Of a stretch of DNA of 64,000 nucleotides, positions 16,095 through 26,000 are shown piece after piece. The notes under the pieces are model-generated. The model saw nothing but the letters and a program-made list of their open reading frames with translations. It did no database searches and was not told the origin of the DNA. Within the stretch, counting starts at the first letter, position 1, and the number at the start of each line of letters is the position of its first letter. The DNA is from an uncultured Bacteroidota bacterium (GTDB taxonomy: Bacteria; Bacteroidota; Bacteroidia; Chitinophagales; LD1), in NCBI GenBank assembly GCA_903861145.1, contig CAIOTH010000065.1, positions 42,883 through 106,882 on the forward strand, in the 5' to 3' direction. The translations under genes were made by a program, and so were the position numbers.

Positions 16095-18317
16095 TTATTC
16101 TATTTTTACAAACCGCTTATAAAGTCCTTCTCCGCGAATAGTCTTCAGAAAATACACTCCTGAAGACAAAGATGAAACGTTAATGCTATTTGTCCCAGCT
16201 TGCAAATCTCCAATATTACCAATTTCGTTTCCAAGCATATCCATAATAACAACTCCAGTCAAATCAATATCAGATCGTACAACAAGACTCCCATGAACAG
16301 GATTGGGATAGATTGCTATATCTCTTACAGAATTGCTATTGAAGATTCCACCAGCAAGCGAATCATTGTTGATAATAGTGAGTGTAAACGCCGAAATGCC
16401 ATAGGCTGCCTGGTTAGTTACATTTGACAAATTAAAATTGGCTTGTTTATTGGATTGATAAATATTGTTATCCAAAATAGTAACCCAAACACCTTGGGTA
16501 TCTATGCTAAACGCCGGAAAGGTTACTGTTGTATCATTAAACAAAAAGTCAACACCGGTTATTGCGTTGCCGGTTGAAAGAGAAACATCAACAGTCGTAG
16601 GTTGACTTGAATATGTCGTTGTCACAAGAGGTATTTCAATAAGTCCTGAACCTTTAGGATAGCTGTAACCCGCCCCCAAAAACGAAACGGTAAATTTGCT
16701 GTTATTGAAAATGTATAAAGTATAAATAGAGTCCGAAAGAACTGTCATGTTATTAGGAACGTTGATAAACCTCAGAGTTACTGTTTTAATAGGTGTAACC
16801 TCGGGTCTTGCAAATATCTCAATCCAAAAAGTATCCCGCGTAATTCCGGGAGGGCTATTAAAATCGTTGTTAGTATATAAAATGTCATGACCATAACCAT
16901 CAACGGCTGTGGTCAAGTTTGGATCCATAGCTACAGTAAATCGGATATTTGATGACGTGGGATTATTTACCTCTATTACCACATAGTCAAAAGATGGCAC
17001 TTGTGGCATCGTATCACTCTGCGTAATAAACCTCACCGTCGCCACTGGCCCATTCAACCCACAAGCCTGCGTATGATGAAACCCTAATGAGTCAATCATA
17101 TCAACCGGAAAAGCGTTCCATGATGATGCGGCATTCGTCCAACTACTATCACCGGCATGGTCATAGTAATTACGGATAAGCGTATGCTGAACGGTCGAGC
17201 CACCCGTCACTGCCCATCCGCTACCCCCGGGATTGGTATGCAACTGGCCAATCACATCAATAGTATCGGTAAGGTGCAATAAGGCCACGGCATCTGTGCC
17301 GTCAAAACTTAGGAAGGACCAGGTTGCGTTAGCAAGGCTTGTAATACCGGCGTTAGCCCCGGGGTTGGCCAGTATATAAACGCCAAGCGGCGCAATAGTT
17401 CCGCTCAAATTATACTGCGCCATACTGCTGCCCCCGGCAAACGAAATCAAAACGCTATAAACACTCAGGTCAATAGGCACTGAGGTAGGGTTATATACCT
17501 GTATAGCCCTGTTATTTCCTGTACCCTCAACATATTGGCCAAAGAAAAGATCGGAGCAACCCGGTATAGTATCGCTGCTATTGGCCCTAATAGTTAGTAC
17601 AAAGGTACTATCAGTTACTAGTATCGCGCCATTAGTCGGGCTATCTAAAGTTAGTTCAACGGTACGATCTCGCTCATAAAAAGCGTTATTAATAACCGGT
17701 ATAACGGCATTCAAAATACCTGCAGAGTCTGGTGGCCAAACAAGCGTAGTATCACCAAACGTAAAGTCTACGCCATTAACCGCCGTCGTTCCCGTCGGCA
17801 CAAGTTTAACCCGTACTTTGGTTGTATCGCGCACTCCTCGGTTTAACGCGATACTCACGTTAACCGACCCTGCATTTTCAGCCACCAAAGCACCTCCAGC
17901 CGACATGCTTATTTTAGGGGTATCTACATCCGTCATAGTAAGTGTAGTTTGCCCGTTAGCCCCTATGGTTGCATTGTTAGTAGCGTTTGCCAATCCAAAA
18001 GTTACGGTCTTATCTCCATCAATTGTCGAATCATCAATTACGTTAACGGTAAAAAGTTGATCGAACGGCGAAGAAGCCGGAAAAGTAACGGTAACGGGCC
18101 CGTATGTAAAGTTGGTTCCGTAAACCGCATTACCGCCCACAACATTAATATCAACCGAAGTCGCGTTGGCATCAGCGTTAACTATTGAAACTGCAAACTG
18201 ATATGTGCCAATACCCTCACTGCATGTAAATGAAGTTATCACAAATTGAACCGAGGGCTGGGCACCTGCAAACGTTAAGGCAAACAAACTAAAAAACAAC
18301 AGCATCAAATTCCGCAT
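16095..18317 (-). CDS. Secreted Calx-beta / lamin-tail-domain protein with T9SS sorting domain
   Basis: This protein of about 740 residues has a signal peptide (MRNLMLLFFSLFALTFAGA). Two Calx-beta-like domains occupy about 25-250; the motif AVNGVDFTFGDTTLVWPPDS and its relative YGTNFTYGPVTVTFPASS mark the repeats. A lamin-tail domain (LTD) sits at about 260-420 (DLFFGQYVEGTGNNRAIQVY, then PIDLSVYSVLISF). Two further Calx-beta-like units precede a C-terminal T9SS type A sorting domain (AIYPNPVHGSLVVRSD, then GTNSINVSSLSSGVYFLK). It is predicted to be exported across the outer membrane and cell-attached or released. LTDs often accompany surface nucleases, but no catalytic domain is present. An in-frame GTG lies two codons upstream of the chosen ATG. 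Confidence 0.82.
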   Translation of the reverse strand: MRNLMLLFFSLFALTFAGAQPSVQFVITSFTCSEGIGTYQFAVSIVNADANATSVDINVVGGNAVYGTNFTYGPVTVTFPASSPFDQLFTVNVIDDSTIDGDKTVTFGLANATNNATIGANGQTTLTMTDVDTPKISMSAGGALVAENAGSVNVSIALNRGVRDTTKVRVKLVPTGTTAVNGVDFTFGDTTLVWPPDSAGILNAVIPVINNAFYERDRTVELTLDSPTNGAILVTDSTFVLTIRANSSDTIPGCSDLFFGQYVEGTGNNRAIQVYNPTSVPIDLSVYSVLISFAGGSSMAQYNLSGTIAPLGVYILANPGANAGITSLANATWSFLSFDGTDAVALLHLTDTIDVIGQLHTNPGGSGWAVTGGSTVQHTLIRNYYDHAGDSSWTNAASSWNAFPVDMIDSLGFHHTQACGLNGPVATVRFITQSDTMPQVPSFDYVVIEVNNPTSSNIRFTVAMDPNLTTAVDGYGHDILYTNNDFNSPPGITRDTFWIEIFARPEVTPIKTVTLRFINVPNNMTVLSDSIYTLYIFNNSKFTVSFLGAGYSYPKGSGLIEIPLVTTTYSSQPTTVDVSLSTGNAITGVDFLFNDTTVTFPAFSIDTQGVWVTILDNNIYQSNKQANFNLSNVTNQAAYGISAFTLTIINNDSLAGGIFNSNSVRDIAIYPNPVHGSLVVRSDIDLTGVVIMDMLGNEIGNIGDLQAGTNSINVSSLSSGVYFLKTIRGEGLYKRFVKIE

Positions 18318-18462
18318 GGGCACTACTTTATTTTATAGAAGCAGTAAATTTCGTAAAATAAGTTCAAACCGTTACTGCCGTATTTGCGTAAGTGTTAAAG
18401 AAAGGTGTATAAATTTATTTAAGCATGGTTTTTGCAACTATACTTTTTGATTATTATCGCTT

Positions 18463-19074
18463 TTGAAGAAGGTAGTTATGGTAGAGAATGAGAACATATG
18501 GAGTTATGAATTTGAGCGCAATAAAGGGCTAAAGGCAGGCCAGTTACTGCTGTCAGAACCTTTTATGCCCGACGAAAACTTCCGCCGTACGGTAGTGCTT
18601 GTTTGCGAACACAACCGTCAAAATGGCACGGTAGGCCTTATTGTTAATAAGCCGATCAACTTAAAGCTAAATGACGTAGTTGAAGACTTCCCTCCCTTTA
18701 AAAGCAAAGTGTTTTTAGGCGGCCCTGTTGGTACTGATACGTTACAATTCCTGCATTGCTTAGGCGACCAGATTGAAGGTAGCGTCCAACTATCCGACAA
18801 CCTTTTCTGGGGCGGCAACTTCGAGCAGATAAAGCTATTGCTACGTGACGAAAAGATACTACCCAACCAAATCAGGTTTTACCTCGGTTACTCGGGCTGG
18901 GAAGTAGGCCAGTTAGATAACGAGTTAAGAGAGAATTCATGGATAATTACCGAAGCCACACATGACCACCTCTTTAAAACACCACACGAAATACTTTGGC
19001 GCGAGGTAATGAAAGGCATGGGTGGTATATATAGCACCATGGCCGGCTACCCCGAAAACCCGAACTTTAATTAG
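18463..19074 (+). CDS. yqgE: YqgE/AlgH family protein
   Basis: This protein of about 200 residues has the UPF0301 (DUF179) signature. It begins AGQLLLSEPFMPDENFRRTVVLVCEHN, continues GTVGLIVNKPI and FLGGPVGTDTLQFLH, and ends with the region FYLGYSGWEVGQLDNEL. AlgH/YqgE proteins are small cytoplasmic proteins of unresolved function. The frame starts at a TTG (18463) with an ATG at 18478 (MVENENIW); both are acceptable and the ATG would lose only five residues. Confidence 0.92.
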   Translation: MKKVVMVENENIWSYEFERNKGLKAGQLLLSEPFMPDENFRRTVVLVCEHNRQNGTVGLIVNKPINLKLNDVVEDFPPFKSKVFLGGPVGTDTLQFLHCLGDQIEGSVQLSDNLFWGGNFEQIKLLLRDEKILPNQIRFYLGYSGWEVGQLDNELRENSWIITEATHDHLFKTPHEILWREVMKGMGGIYSTMAGYPENPNFN

Positions 19075-19125
19075 TCCACACTTTCCCGTTATCAGCAATT
19101 GCCATTTAGTGTGCATATTTGCCCC

Positions 19126-20097
19126 ATGCCCGAATTTAGATGGAATCCATTGCTTGATACCTGGACGATGGTAGCTACCAATCGTCAAAATCGTCCCCAT
19201 TTACCTAAAGACCATTGCCCTTTTTGCCCAGGCAGTCCAAACATGCCTTCAAACTACGACGTACTGGCCTATCCCAACGATTTTCCGGCCATGTCATTAG
19301 ATCCGCCTTCATCAAAAACCGAAAAACCCTCTAAAGGTATTTTCCGCCGTAAAGATGCAGTGGGCAAATGCGAGGTAATCCTATACTCGCCACAGCATAA
19401 TAAAAAATTTTACGAGCTAAGCGATGCCCACCTTCTAAAGATAGTAGAACTATGGAGCAACCGGTTCCACGAAATCTCAAAAGACGAGCGCGTTAAATAC
19501 ATCTTCGAATTCGAAAACAAAGGCGAAGAAGTAGGCGTAACCATACATCATCCGCATGGGCAACTATACGCCTATTCATTCATACCGGTTAAAATCCGCG
19601 AAGAACTCGACAACTGTAAAAAGTACTACCGCCAAACCGGCAACAACCTCTTCAGCGATTTAAACAAGGCTGAGAAGAAACATAAGCATCGCATCGTTTT
19701 CGAGAACAAAAGCTTTATTGCCTATATCCCCTACTTTACCGATTATCCCTTCGGCGTTTTCATAGTAAACAAAAGGCTAAAAGGCAACATCACTCAATTT
19801 ACGCTTCAAGAGAAAAAAGACCTTGCCGAAACTCTCAAAAAAATTACCGCCGGCTTCGATAAAATATACGACCGCCCCTTTCCATACATCATGTCGCTAC
19901 ACCAAACACCGGTTAACGAAAAGAAATACGCCGATGCCCAAAACTACTATGCCTTTCACATTGAGTTCTATCCACCGCTAAGAGCAAAAGACAAAATAAA
20001 GTGGTACTCAGGCAGCGAAATGGGCGCCGGTGCTGCTGCTAATCCGTTAGATGTTGATGAATGTGCCACCCTGTTACGAAGCAAAATTAAAGCCTGA
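19126..20097 (+). CDS. galT: Galactose-1-phosphate uridylyltransferase
   Basis: This Leloir-pathway enzyme exchanges UMP between UDP-glucose and galactose-1-phosphate. It starts with the family N terminus MPEFRWNPLLDTWTMVATNR, then a zinc-type Cys pair (DHCPFCPGSP). The active-site H-P-H triad is in VTIHHPHGQLYAY near residue 150, with the C-terminal HIEFYPPLR. The His of H-P-H forms the uridylyl intermediate. The ATG at 19126 is chosen; a TTG at 19099 would add nine poorly conserved residues. galK starts 5 bases after the stop, so the two form an operon. Confidence 0.95.
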   Translation: MPEFRWNPLLDTWTMVATNRQNRPHLPKDHCPFCPGSPNMPSNYDVLAYPNDFPAMSLDPPSSKTEKPSKGIFRRKDAVGKCEVILYSPQHNKKFYELSDAHLLKIVELWSNRFHEISKDERVKYIFEFENKGEEVGVTIHHPHGQLYAYSFIPVKIREELDNCKKYYRQTGNNLFSDLNKAEKKHKHRIVFENKSFIAYIPYFTDYPFGVFIVNKRLKGNITQFTLQEKKDLAETLKKITAGFDKIYDRPFPYIMSLHQTPVNEKKYADAQNYYAFHIEFYPPLRAKDKIKWYSGSEMGAGAAANPLDVDECATLLRSKIKA

Positions 20098-20102
20098 ACA
20101 AA

Positions 20103-21203
20103 ATGACCAAAACATACTTTGCACCGGGCCGCGTAAATTTAATTGGCGAGCATCTCGATTACAACGGCGGGCTGGTTTTACCTGCAGCGCTAACTATAGG
20201 TGTAACCGCTACGTTTACAAAAAGGGCCGATAACAAAATCGTCCTCCGTTCTGCTACTCACTCATTCCACAATCAAATTGACCTAAGTGACCCCATTACA
20301 TTTAATTCAAAGAACGACTGGACCAATTATCCTTTAGGCATCATCCACCAACTTATAAAAGAAGGTCACGCGGTGCCCGCTTGCGAAATAATATTTAACA
20401 GTAATCTGCCCGAAGGCTCCGGTCTATCATCCTCCGCGGCAGTCGAAGTATTGACTGCATTCATGCTACTCAGTCAAACCGAATCAAACATCAACCTGCC
20501 CTGGCTGGCCAATTTTTGCAAGCAGGTCGAAAACGAATTCATCGGCGTTCAATGTGGCATTATGGACCAATTTGCCGTGGCCATGGGTAAAGCCGATCAT
20601 GCCATTCTGTTGAACTGTTCAACCTTAGAACATTCCTATGTTCATTTTGAATTGAACAACTATCGCCTGCTAATATTAAACACCAAAAAGCCCCGCAGCC
20701 TCATTCACTCCAAATACAACGAGCGTAAAGCCGAGTGCGATGAAGCATTAAGAATTTTGCAGACCACATCATCCATTCAACACCTCGCCGAGGCCTCTAT
20801 GTCGCAAATTGATGTAATTCAGGATGCCACCATTAAAAAGCGCGCCCGCCACGTAGTTACCGAATCGCTACGGGTTAAGGAGAGTGTAAAAGCCCTGCGC
20901 TTCAACGACCTCTCCACCTTCGGCCGCTTAATGAATGCCTCACACGCGTCACTCAAAAACGATTACGAAGTAACCGGTAAAGAGCTCGACGCTTTAGCCG
21001 AAGAAGCCCAGCAACTAAAAGGCTGCCTCGGTGCGCGCATGACCGGTGCCGGTTTTGGTGGTTGCGCAATTGCCTTAGTGCATCATGATGCTATACCCGA
21101 GTTTAAACACATGCTTACTTTTAAATACCAGGCCGAAACCGGTTTAAATTGCGAAATTTACGAATCGCAAATTGGCGATGGGGTTCGCGAAATTAAAAAC
21201 TGA
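20103..21203 (+). CDS. galK: Galactokinase
   Basis: This 366-residue GHMP kinase phosphorylates galactose at C1 with ATP. All three family motifs are intact: the sugar-binding start APGRVNLIGEHLDYNGG (residues 7-23), the ATP-binding P-loop LPEGSGLSSSAAVEVL, and the C-terminal MTGAGFGGCAIALV. Catalytic Asp lies in CGIMDQFAVAMG. It directly follows galT. No epimerase, mutarotase or transporter gene is adjacent. Confidence 0.96.
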   Translation: MTKTYFAPGRVNLIGEHLDYNGGLVLPAALTIGVTATFTKRADNKIVLRSATHSFHNQIDLSDPITFNSKNDWTNYPLGIIHQLIKEGHAVPACEIIFNSNLPEGSGLSSSAAVEVLTAFMLLSQTESNINLPWLANFCKQVENEFIGVQCGIMDQFAVAMGKADHAILLNCSTLEHSYVHFELNNYRLLILNTKKPRSLIHSKYNERKAECDEALRILQTTSSIQHLAEASMSQIDVIQDATIKKRARHVVTESLRVKESVKALRFNDLSTFGRLMNASHASLKNDYEVTGKELDALAEEAQQLKGCLGARMTGAGFGGCAIALVHHDAIPEFKHMLTFKYQAETGLNCEIYESQIGDGVREIKN

Positions 21204-21224
21204 TAAGAACGAAAACATAAATTA

Positions 21225-21806
21225 ATGCTTGGCTTAAAACTTCCTACCGACCCGCGTTGGGCCGACTTAGCAGGAAAATCAATTGAAGAAATATTAACCG
21301 ACCACGCCTATTGCGAACAAAAGGCTGCCTCAACTTCTATCTCCCTAATCCAAACCTATCCCGATTTTGTAGTAATGGTCGATTCACTGGTTCCCATCGT
21401 TACCGAAGAATGGGGGCACTTTAAAATGGTGCTCGACCACCTTAAAAAACGCGATTTAAAACTGGGCCGCCAACGCAAAGACGAATACGTTAATCAACTC
21501 AACAAATTTGTAAGGCAAGGCGGCTCACGTACGGATTCACTAATCGAGAAGCTGCTATTTTCCGCTCTTATCGAAGCCCGCAGTTGCGAGCGCTTTCGTT
21601 TACTTTCAAAAAACATCAATGACGAAGAACTAAAACAGTTTTACAAAAATCTGATGGTTAGCGAAGCTGGTCATTACCGCCTCTTCTTAGACCTCGCCTG
21701 CAATTTAGGCGGCAAAGAAAAAGTGCTAAACCGCTGGGACGAATGGCTCGAGTTTGAAGCCGATATTATGAAAAACCTCAGCATCAGGGGCGACCGGATG
21801 CATTAA
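21225..21806 (+). CDS. miaE: tRNA-(ms2io6A)-hydroxylase MiaE
   Basis: This 193-residue protein is a ferritin-like non-haem di-iron mono-oxygenase that hydroxylates the isopentenyl group of ms2i6A37 in tRNA. The family's four-helix bundle ligands are visible: ILTDHAYCEQKAAS, then VTEEWGHFKMVLDHL (E-x-x-H), then LIEARSCERFRLL, then VSEAGHYRLFLDLA (E-x-x-H). Length is typical. It lies 22 bases after galK on the same strand, possibly in one transcript, though functionally unrelated. Confidence 0.9.
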   Translation: MLGLKLPTDPRWADLAGKSIEEILTDHAYCEQKAASTSISLIQTYPDFVVMVDSLVPIVTEEWGHFKMVLDHLKKRDLKLGRQRKDEYVNQLNKFVRQGGSRTDSLIEKLLFSALIEARSCERFRLLSKNINDEELKQFYKNLMVSEAGHYRLFLDLACNLGGKEKVLNRWDEWLEFEADIMKNLSIRGDRMH

Positions 21807-21816
21807 AATCTACAGT

Positions 21817-22170
21817 ATGAAAAAATACTTCGTTTATGTTATGGGCATTATTTACATCCTTGCAGGGTTAAACCACTTTTGGCACCCGGCCTTTTATATC
21901 AAAATGCTCGAAGGTTTTCTGCCTTACCCTGTCGCTCTCGTCAACATAAGTGGCGTTGCCGAAATACTTTGTGGCCTCGGCTTGCTCATACCGGCTACGC
22001 GCAAAGCCGCAGCCTGGGGCACCATTGCCCTGCTTATTGCCATTGTGCCGGCCAACATAAACATGGCCATGCATCCTGCCAATTTTGGCTTCTCCCCTAT
22101 TGGGTTGTATTTGCGCCTGCCTATTCAATTGCTGTTGATATGGCTGGCCTACATTTATACTAAAGATTAA
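21817..22170 (+). CDS. DoxX-like small membrane protein
   Basis: This 117-residue protein has four membrane helices. The DoxX-family pattern is present: an N-terminal helix with G-I-x-Y-I-L-A-G-L-N-H-F, then VNISGVAEILCGLGLLIPATRKAAAWG, and a C-terminal helix. DoxX family members occur in quinone-linked and oxidative-stress contexts, but most, including this type, have no assigned role. It starts 10 bases after miaE and its end overlaps the convergent lipoprotein gene by 11 bases. Confidence 0.72.
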   Translation: MKKYFVYVMGIIYILAGLNHFWHPAFYIKMLEGFLPYPVALVNISGVAEILCGLGLLIPATRKAAAWGTIALLIAIVPANINMAMHPANFGFSPIGLYLRLPIQLLLIWLAYIYTKD

Positions 22171-22525
22171 CCTCAGCCAACTGCACCTGGTTTTCATCAG
22201 CAATTAGCTGAAACGTTCTTGGCTTTCCATCCGGTTGGTCAAAACTAATCAGGCAGTTGTGGTCATCCTTCCAATCAAACTTCACAGTCTTATCACTTAT
22301 ATCGCCGCTTTCAATTTCAAACGCTAGAGCGCCCTGCTTAAATTCATACGCCTTCACATCTAACTGCACTTTCCATGGTCCCAGGCTACTACCCTCCCTG
22401 TTAGCTTTCACTGTAATTTTTACTTTTTTATTAGACGATTCGTTCGTCAAAACAACTGCCTTGGGCTGGCAGGCGGTAAGTAATAAAATACATACCATCG
22501 AAATAAAGATCAGGCTATTTTTCAT
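22160..22525 (-). CDS. Lipoprotein of unknown function
   Basis: From the ATG at 22525 this protein of about 121 residues has a lipoprotein signal (MKNSLIFISMVCILLLTAC), with the lipobox Cys at residue 19 followed by Q, consistent with outer-membrane sorting. The mature part is about 100 residues, beta-strand-rich and ends in AEVNL. No family is recognised. The frame stays open another 69 bases to 22594 with no better start. It is convergent with the DoxX-like gene, overlapping it by 11 bases at the 3' ends. Confidence 0.65.
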   Translation of the reverse strand: MKNSLIFISMVCILLLTACQPKAVVLTNESSNKKVKITVKANREGSSLGPWKVQLDVKAYEFKQGALAFEIESGDISDKTVKFDWKDDHNCLISFDQPDGKPRTFQLIADENQVQLAEVNL

Positions 22526-23056
22526 TCGTTTATTTTTATAACGCAATACTATCCACAAAATTTGGTAGCATAATGTGTAATTCTTCCGCTTCAACTCCTA
22601 CAACTGAAAATAGAATTTGTCGGGTTTTGTCAACTTTTGTCAACTTTTTGCAAGCAACTTGCAATTAAATTGCAACAGACTTACCCAAAAACCGGAAACG
22701 CGAAACAGTTCCGGAATTTGTAACCTTTTGTAACCCTTTGTAACCTTTTCGCACACAGGCCCAACATTTCGTCCTGAAATTTGAAACCTGAAACTCAAAA
22801 TACAATTGTCAAAGAGCAATAGCCACGGCACTTTACTTTACCAATAGCCAATCCTGCTATTTCATATTATATTACGAAGGTAGAAACTTACCCGATAGTA
22901 AACAAGGGGTGCGGATAACTTTTGCCCCGGCACAAACAGCTTCAGGCAACCAGCCCTTTGTGATTTTTGTGTCAAAAAAACAGCGGCACCCAATTATTCA
23001 ATTTATTCTTATTATTTTTCATAATAAATTGAGCAGGCCTCAAAGCATATAACAAC
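22526..23056. other. Repeat-rich intergenic region between two divergent genes
   Basis: These 531 bases hold no gene. From left to right they contain TTGTCAAC-type repeats (22608-22649), a 17-base perfect palindrome TTGCAATT-A-AATTGCAA (22659-22675), the dyad CCGGAA-N11-TTCCGG (22692-22714), three GTAACCTTTT-type repeats (22719-22750), and an AT-rich hairpin CAATTTATT / AATAAATTG (22999-23031) just before the giant T9SS gene. Confidence 0.7.
22608..22752 (-). repeat. Composite 10-base tandem-repeat element, copy 2 (inverted)
   Basis: Read on the minus strand, this holds three GGTTACAAA-type units followed by two TTGACAAAA-type units and CCGACAAATTCTATT, the same order as at 8121-8236. The GTTGAC half matches copy 1 over about 42 bases with one visible difference. 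The spacers between halves are unrelated and contain dyads only in this copy. Confidence 0.7.
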
Positions 23057-26000
23057 ATGAAAAAAGTGTTATTTACCTCCCTTATTTACCTGTTAATATT
23101 CACTTGCCCTGCCCAATACATGTACACCAATTTAACGAACGATGTATCCGTTACCTCAATGGTGCAGCAAGGTCCCTATTTGTGGTTCACCAGTACAGGC
23201 GGCTTTTTTAGGTGCGATACAATAAACAGATCTGTCGAAAGATTCGATTTAACAAATACAACCATGGATGGCGACCAATTTTCAACTGTTACACTTGGTG
23301 GAACCGGAAAAAAATTAATGACTCAATATTCCCAGGCATTTCAAACCTACGATGATTTTAGCGGTTGGAGCCAACCATTAAATATCGATCAGGCGGTGGG
23401 CGCAGTTCAAGATAGCAAAGAAAGAATCTGGATTGCATGCGCTAACCGGCTATATTTTTTCGACGGTAACACATGGCAATACCTTACTCAGGTATCAGGC
23501 GTAGATATTGGCAATGCAACACAGCTTTTAACCGTAGATAATAATTACAAAACATGCTGGGATTATTGCAGCGACCAAAACAAATTATTAAAGTGCGACT
23601 CAGATAACCACTGGTCGACATATACCGTTCCCGGCTTTCAGGGTAACCTCCTATCCGTCAACCACACCAACACTTATACCAATACAGTTTATAGTAATAA
23701 TTCTTCTTTCTACATTCTCAATCAGCCCGCGGGATACTCAAATGCCCCCGCATTTTTAAAAATGACCAATGGAAGCTGGAACAGTTTTCATTGTCCTTTG
23801 ATAACCGATATTAACGATTATCTTATTCGCATCCAGTTCATGCCCAACGGCGATATAAAAATACCCCATGGGTATGTGAATGAGCTTACAGGCAATTACT
23901 TTTATGGTGTATATGTTCTAAGTGGAGGCACCTGGAGTGAGGAATTTCATATATCCGGTTTAGTGCCATTTGCTCTTGACTCTACAGCAGAAGGCTCCGT
24001 TTTTATGGATGCCGATGCAGGAAATAACATGTATTATTGCTATGGCAGCGAGTTAAGGAACCATACTCAGCCGGCATATTCGCATCTTTGGAAACTCACT
24101 TCCGGAAATCATTGGGTTAAACTAAATATTAGCAATGCTCCCTCTTTAGCATCCAATCTTGATGCGCTTAGCCATATTGCCATTGATACGGCAGACGTAA
24201 TTAACATTCTCTATGACACCAAATTAATCAGGTTGCTTCCAAACGATTCAATTTATTCAAGCACTTTACCTGTTTGTTTGGATTCATTTATTGTAACCGA
24301 TGCAGTCATTGATAGTTACAACAATCTTTGGGTATTGGGTGATGTTCTAAACCATCCATCATTTAACTCATATTTGATAAATGAAGCCAATTGCATCATT
24401 TATCCTTCAGAGGGTAAATGGTTCTCGCATTTAACTTATAACAATGGAGTATTTTATACGCTTGCCCAAGATGCACAAAACATTAAGTATTTGGGAATTT
24501 TTGACGGCAATACTTTATCCTATTTCCCATATACCCAACCCGAAACCAATTGGGAGTTTGACCAATTATTTGCGGCGAAAGCCTCTGTTTACGGATTAGA
24601 AGGCGGTGCGGGTACAGATATAGTATTCCTATACTATTGGATTGACGATGAATGGCAACGTGCATTGCCCGATAGTATTCAGGCTAATAGCGGAGTTCGT
24701 GCCATTGCGCTTGACACCTCTAATAATTTATGGGTACTTCTACAAAATTATTCCTCCAACTCAGCGGCACTATATATGTTCAACGGTACATCATGGTTTA
24801 CCAAAAGAATTTTCACCGACGCCGCTTATAGTTCGATGGCAATGTCCATTGATAAACATAATGTGGTATCAATAAATTTAAATTCGGGTATTTACCAATA
24901 TCACGAAGGCACCTGGGCTCATTTTCCACCGCCACCCACCACCTACTTTCCCGTTGCCTCTATGCTAAATCGTCGCGATAGTTCAATTGTGTTACAAATG
25001 TTTCAGGATGGATTGGTTATTTTCAGAAACACCGGAATACCGCCAGCCGGCCCATCAGTTAATACTTCAAATTTGATTAGCGGTATTGCATTCTACGATT
25101 TAAATAACAATGGCGTTCAGGATTCAACCGAACCACCGGTGCCTGGAGTGATGATAAGCGACGGAGATAACTTTTATGTTACGGGCATAGACGGCCGTTA
25201 CGCTTTATATGCCGACTCAGGATCACAAGCGGTTACATTGCAGGCACAAAATTATATTTATGCATTGCCCGGCGATACGCAGATAGTCAGCTTTCCCACA
25301 GCTAATCAAAATATAGATTCCACCGTAAACTTCGCATGCCATCGCCGAACCAATGTGCAAGACCTATCCGTTGAAATTACTACGGCCTGCCTCGTGCCCG
25401 GCGATTCGGCCACCTACTGGGTAAATATAAACAATAACGGCACAATACCTGTAAATGGCGAAATCGTTTTTCACTTCGACTCAACTCTGATTTTTCTATC
25501 TGTAAACGGATTACAGCCCTCAAGCATTACCGCCGACTCCCTTGTGTGGAACTTCCCAAACATTTTACCATCCAATTGGTCTCCGACATCTGTTATATTC
25601 CTTGTTTCACCCAGCGATACTATTAATCAAAGAATAAATGCTTCTGCGGTAATCTATCCCATTGCAGGAGATTTCAACCCAAGTGATAATAACGATTCCA
25701 TCGTTTCGTATGTAGTCTCATCTTACGACCCAAATGAAAAGCAAGTTTTCCCTGCTACTAATGTCGATACTTCATCTGCACTAACCTACACCGTCATATT
25801 TCAGAATACCGGTAATTATATGGCGGCTAACGTTGTGGTTTCGGATACGCTTGATTCGCATCTTGATGTATCTACACTTAAAATTTTGGCGGCATCCAAC
25901 GTATATACTTGGTCATTACAAAATAGGGTATTAACGATTCGGCTTAATCATATCAACCTACCCCAAAAAAGCGTTAGTGCAGCGCTAAGTCAGGGCTTTA

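Noticed and set aside
19114..19121. CATATTTG as a promoter of galT
   Set aside because: It lies only 4 bases before the ATG at 19126, so the transcript would start at or beyond the start codon.
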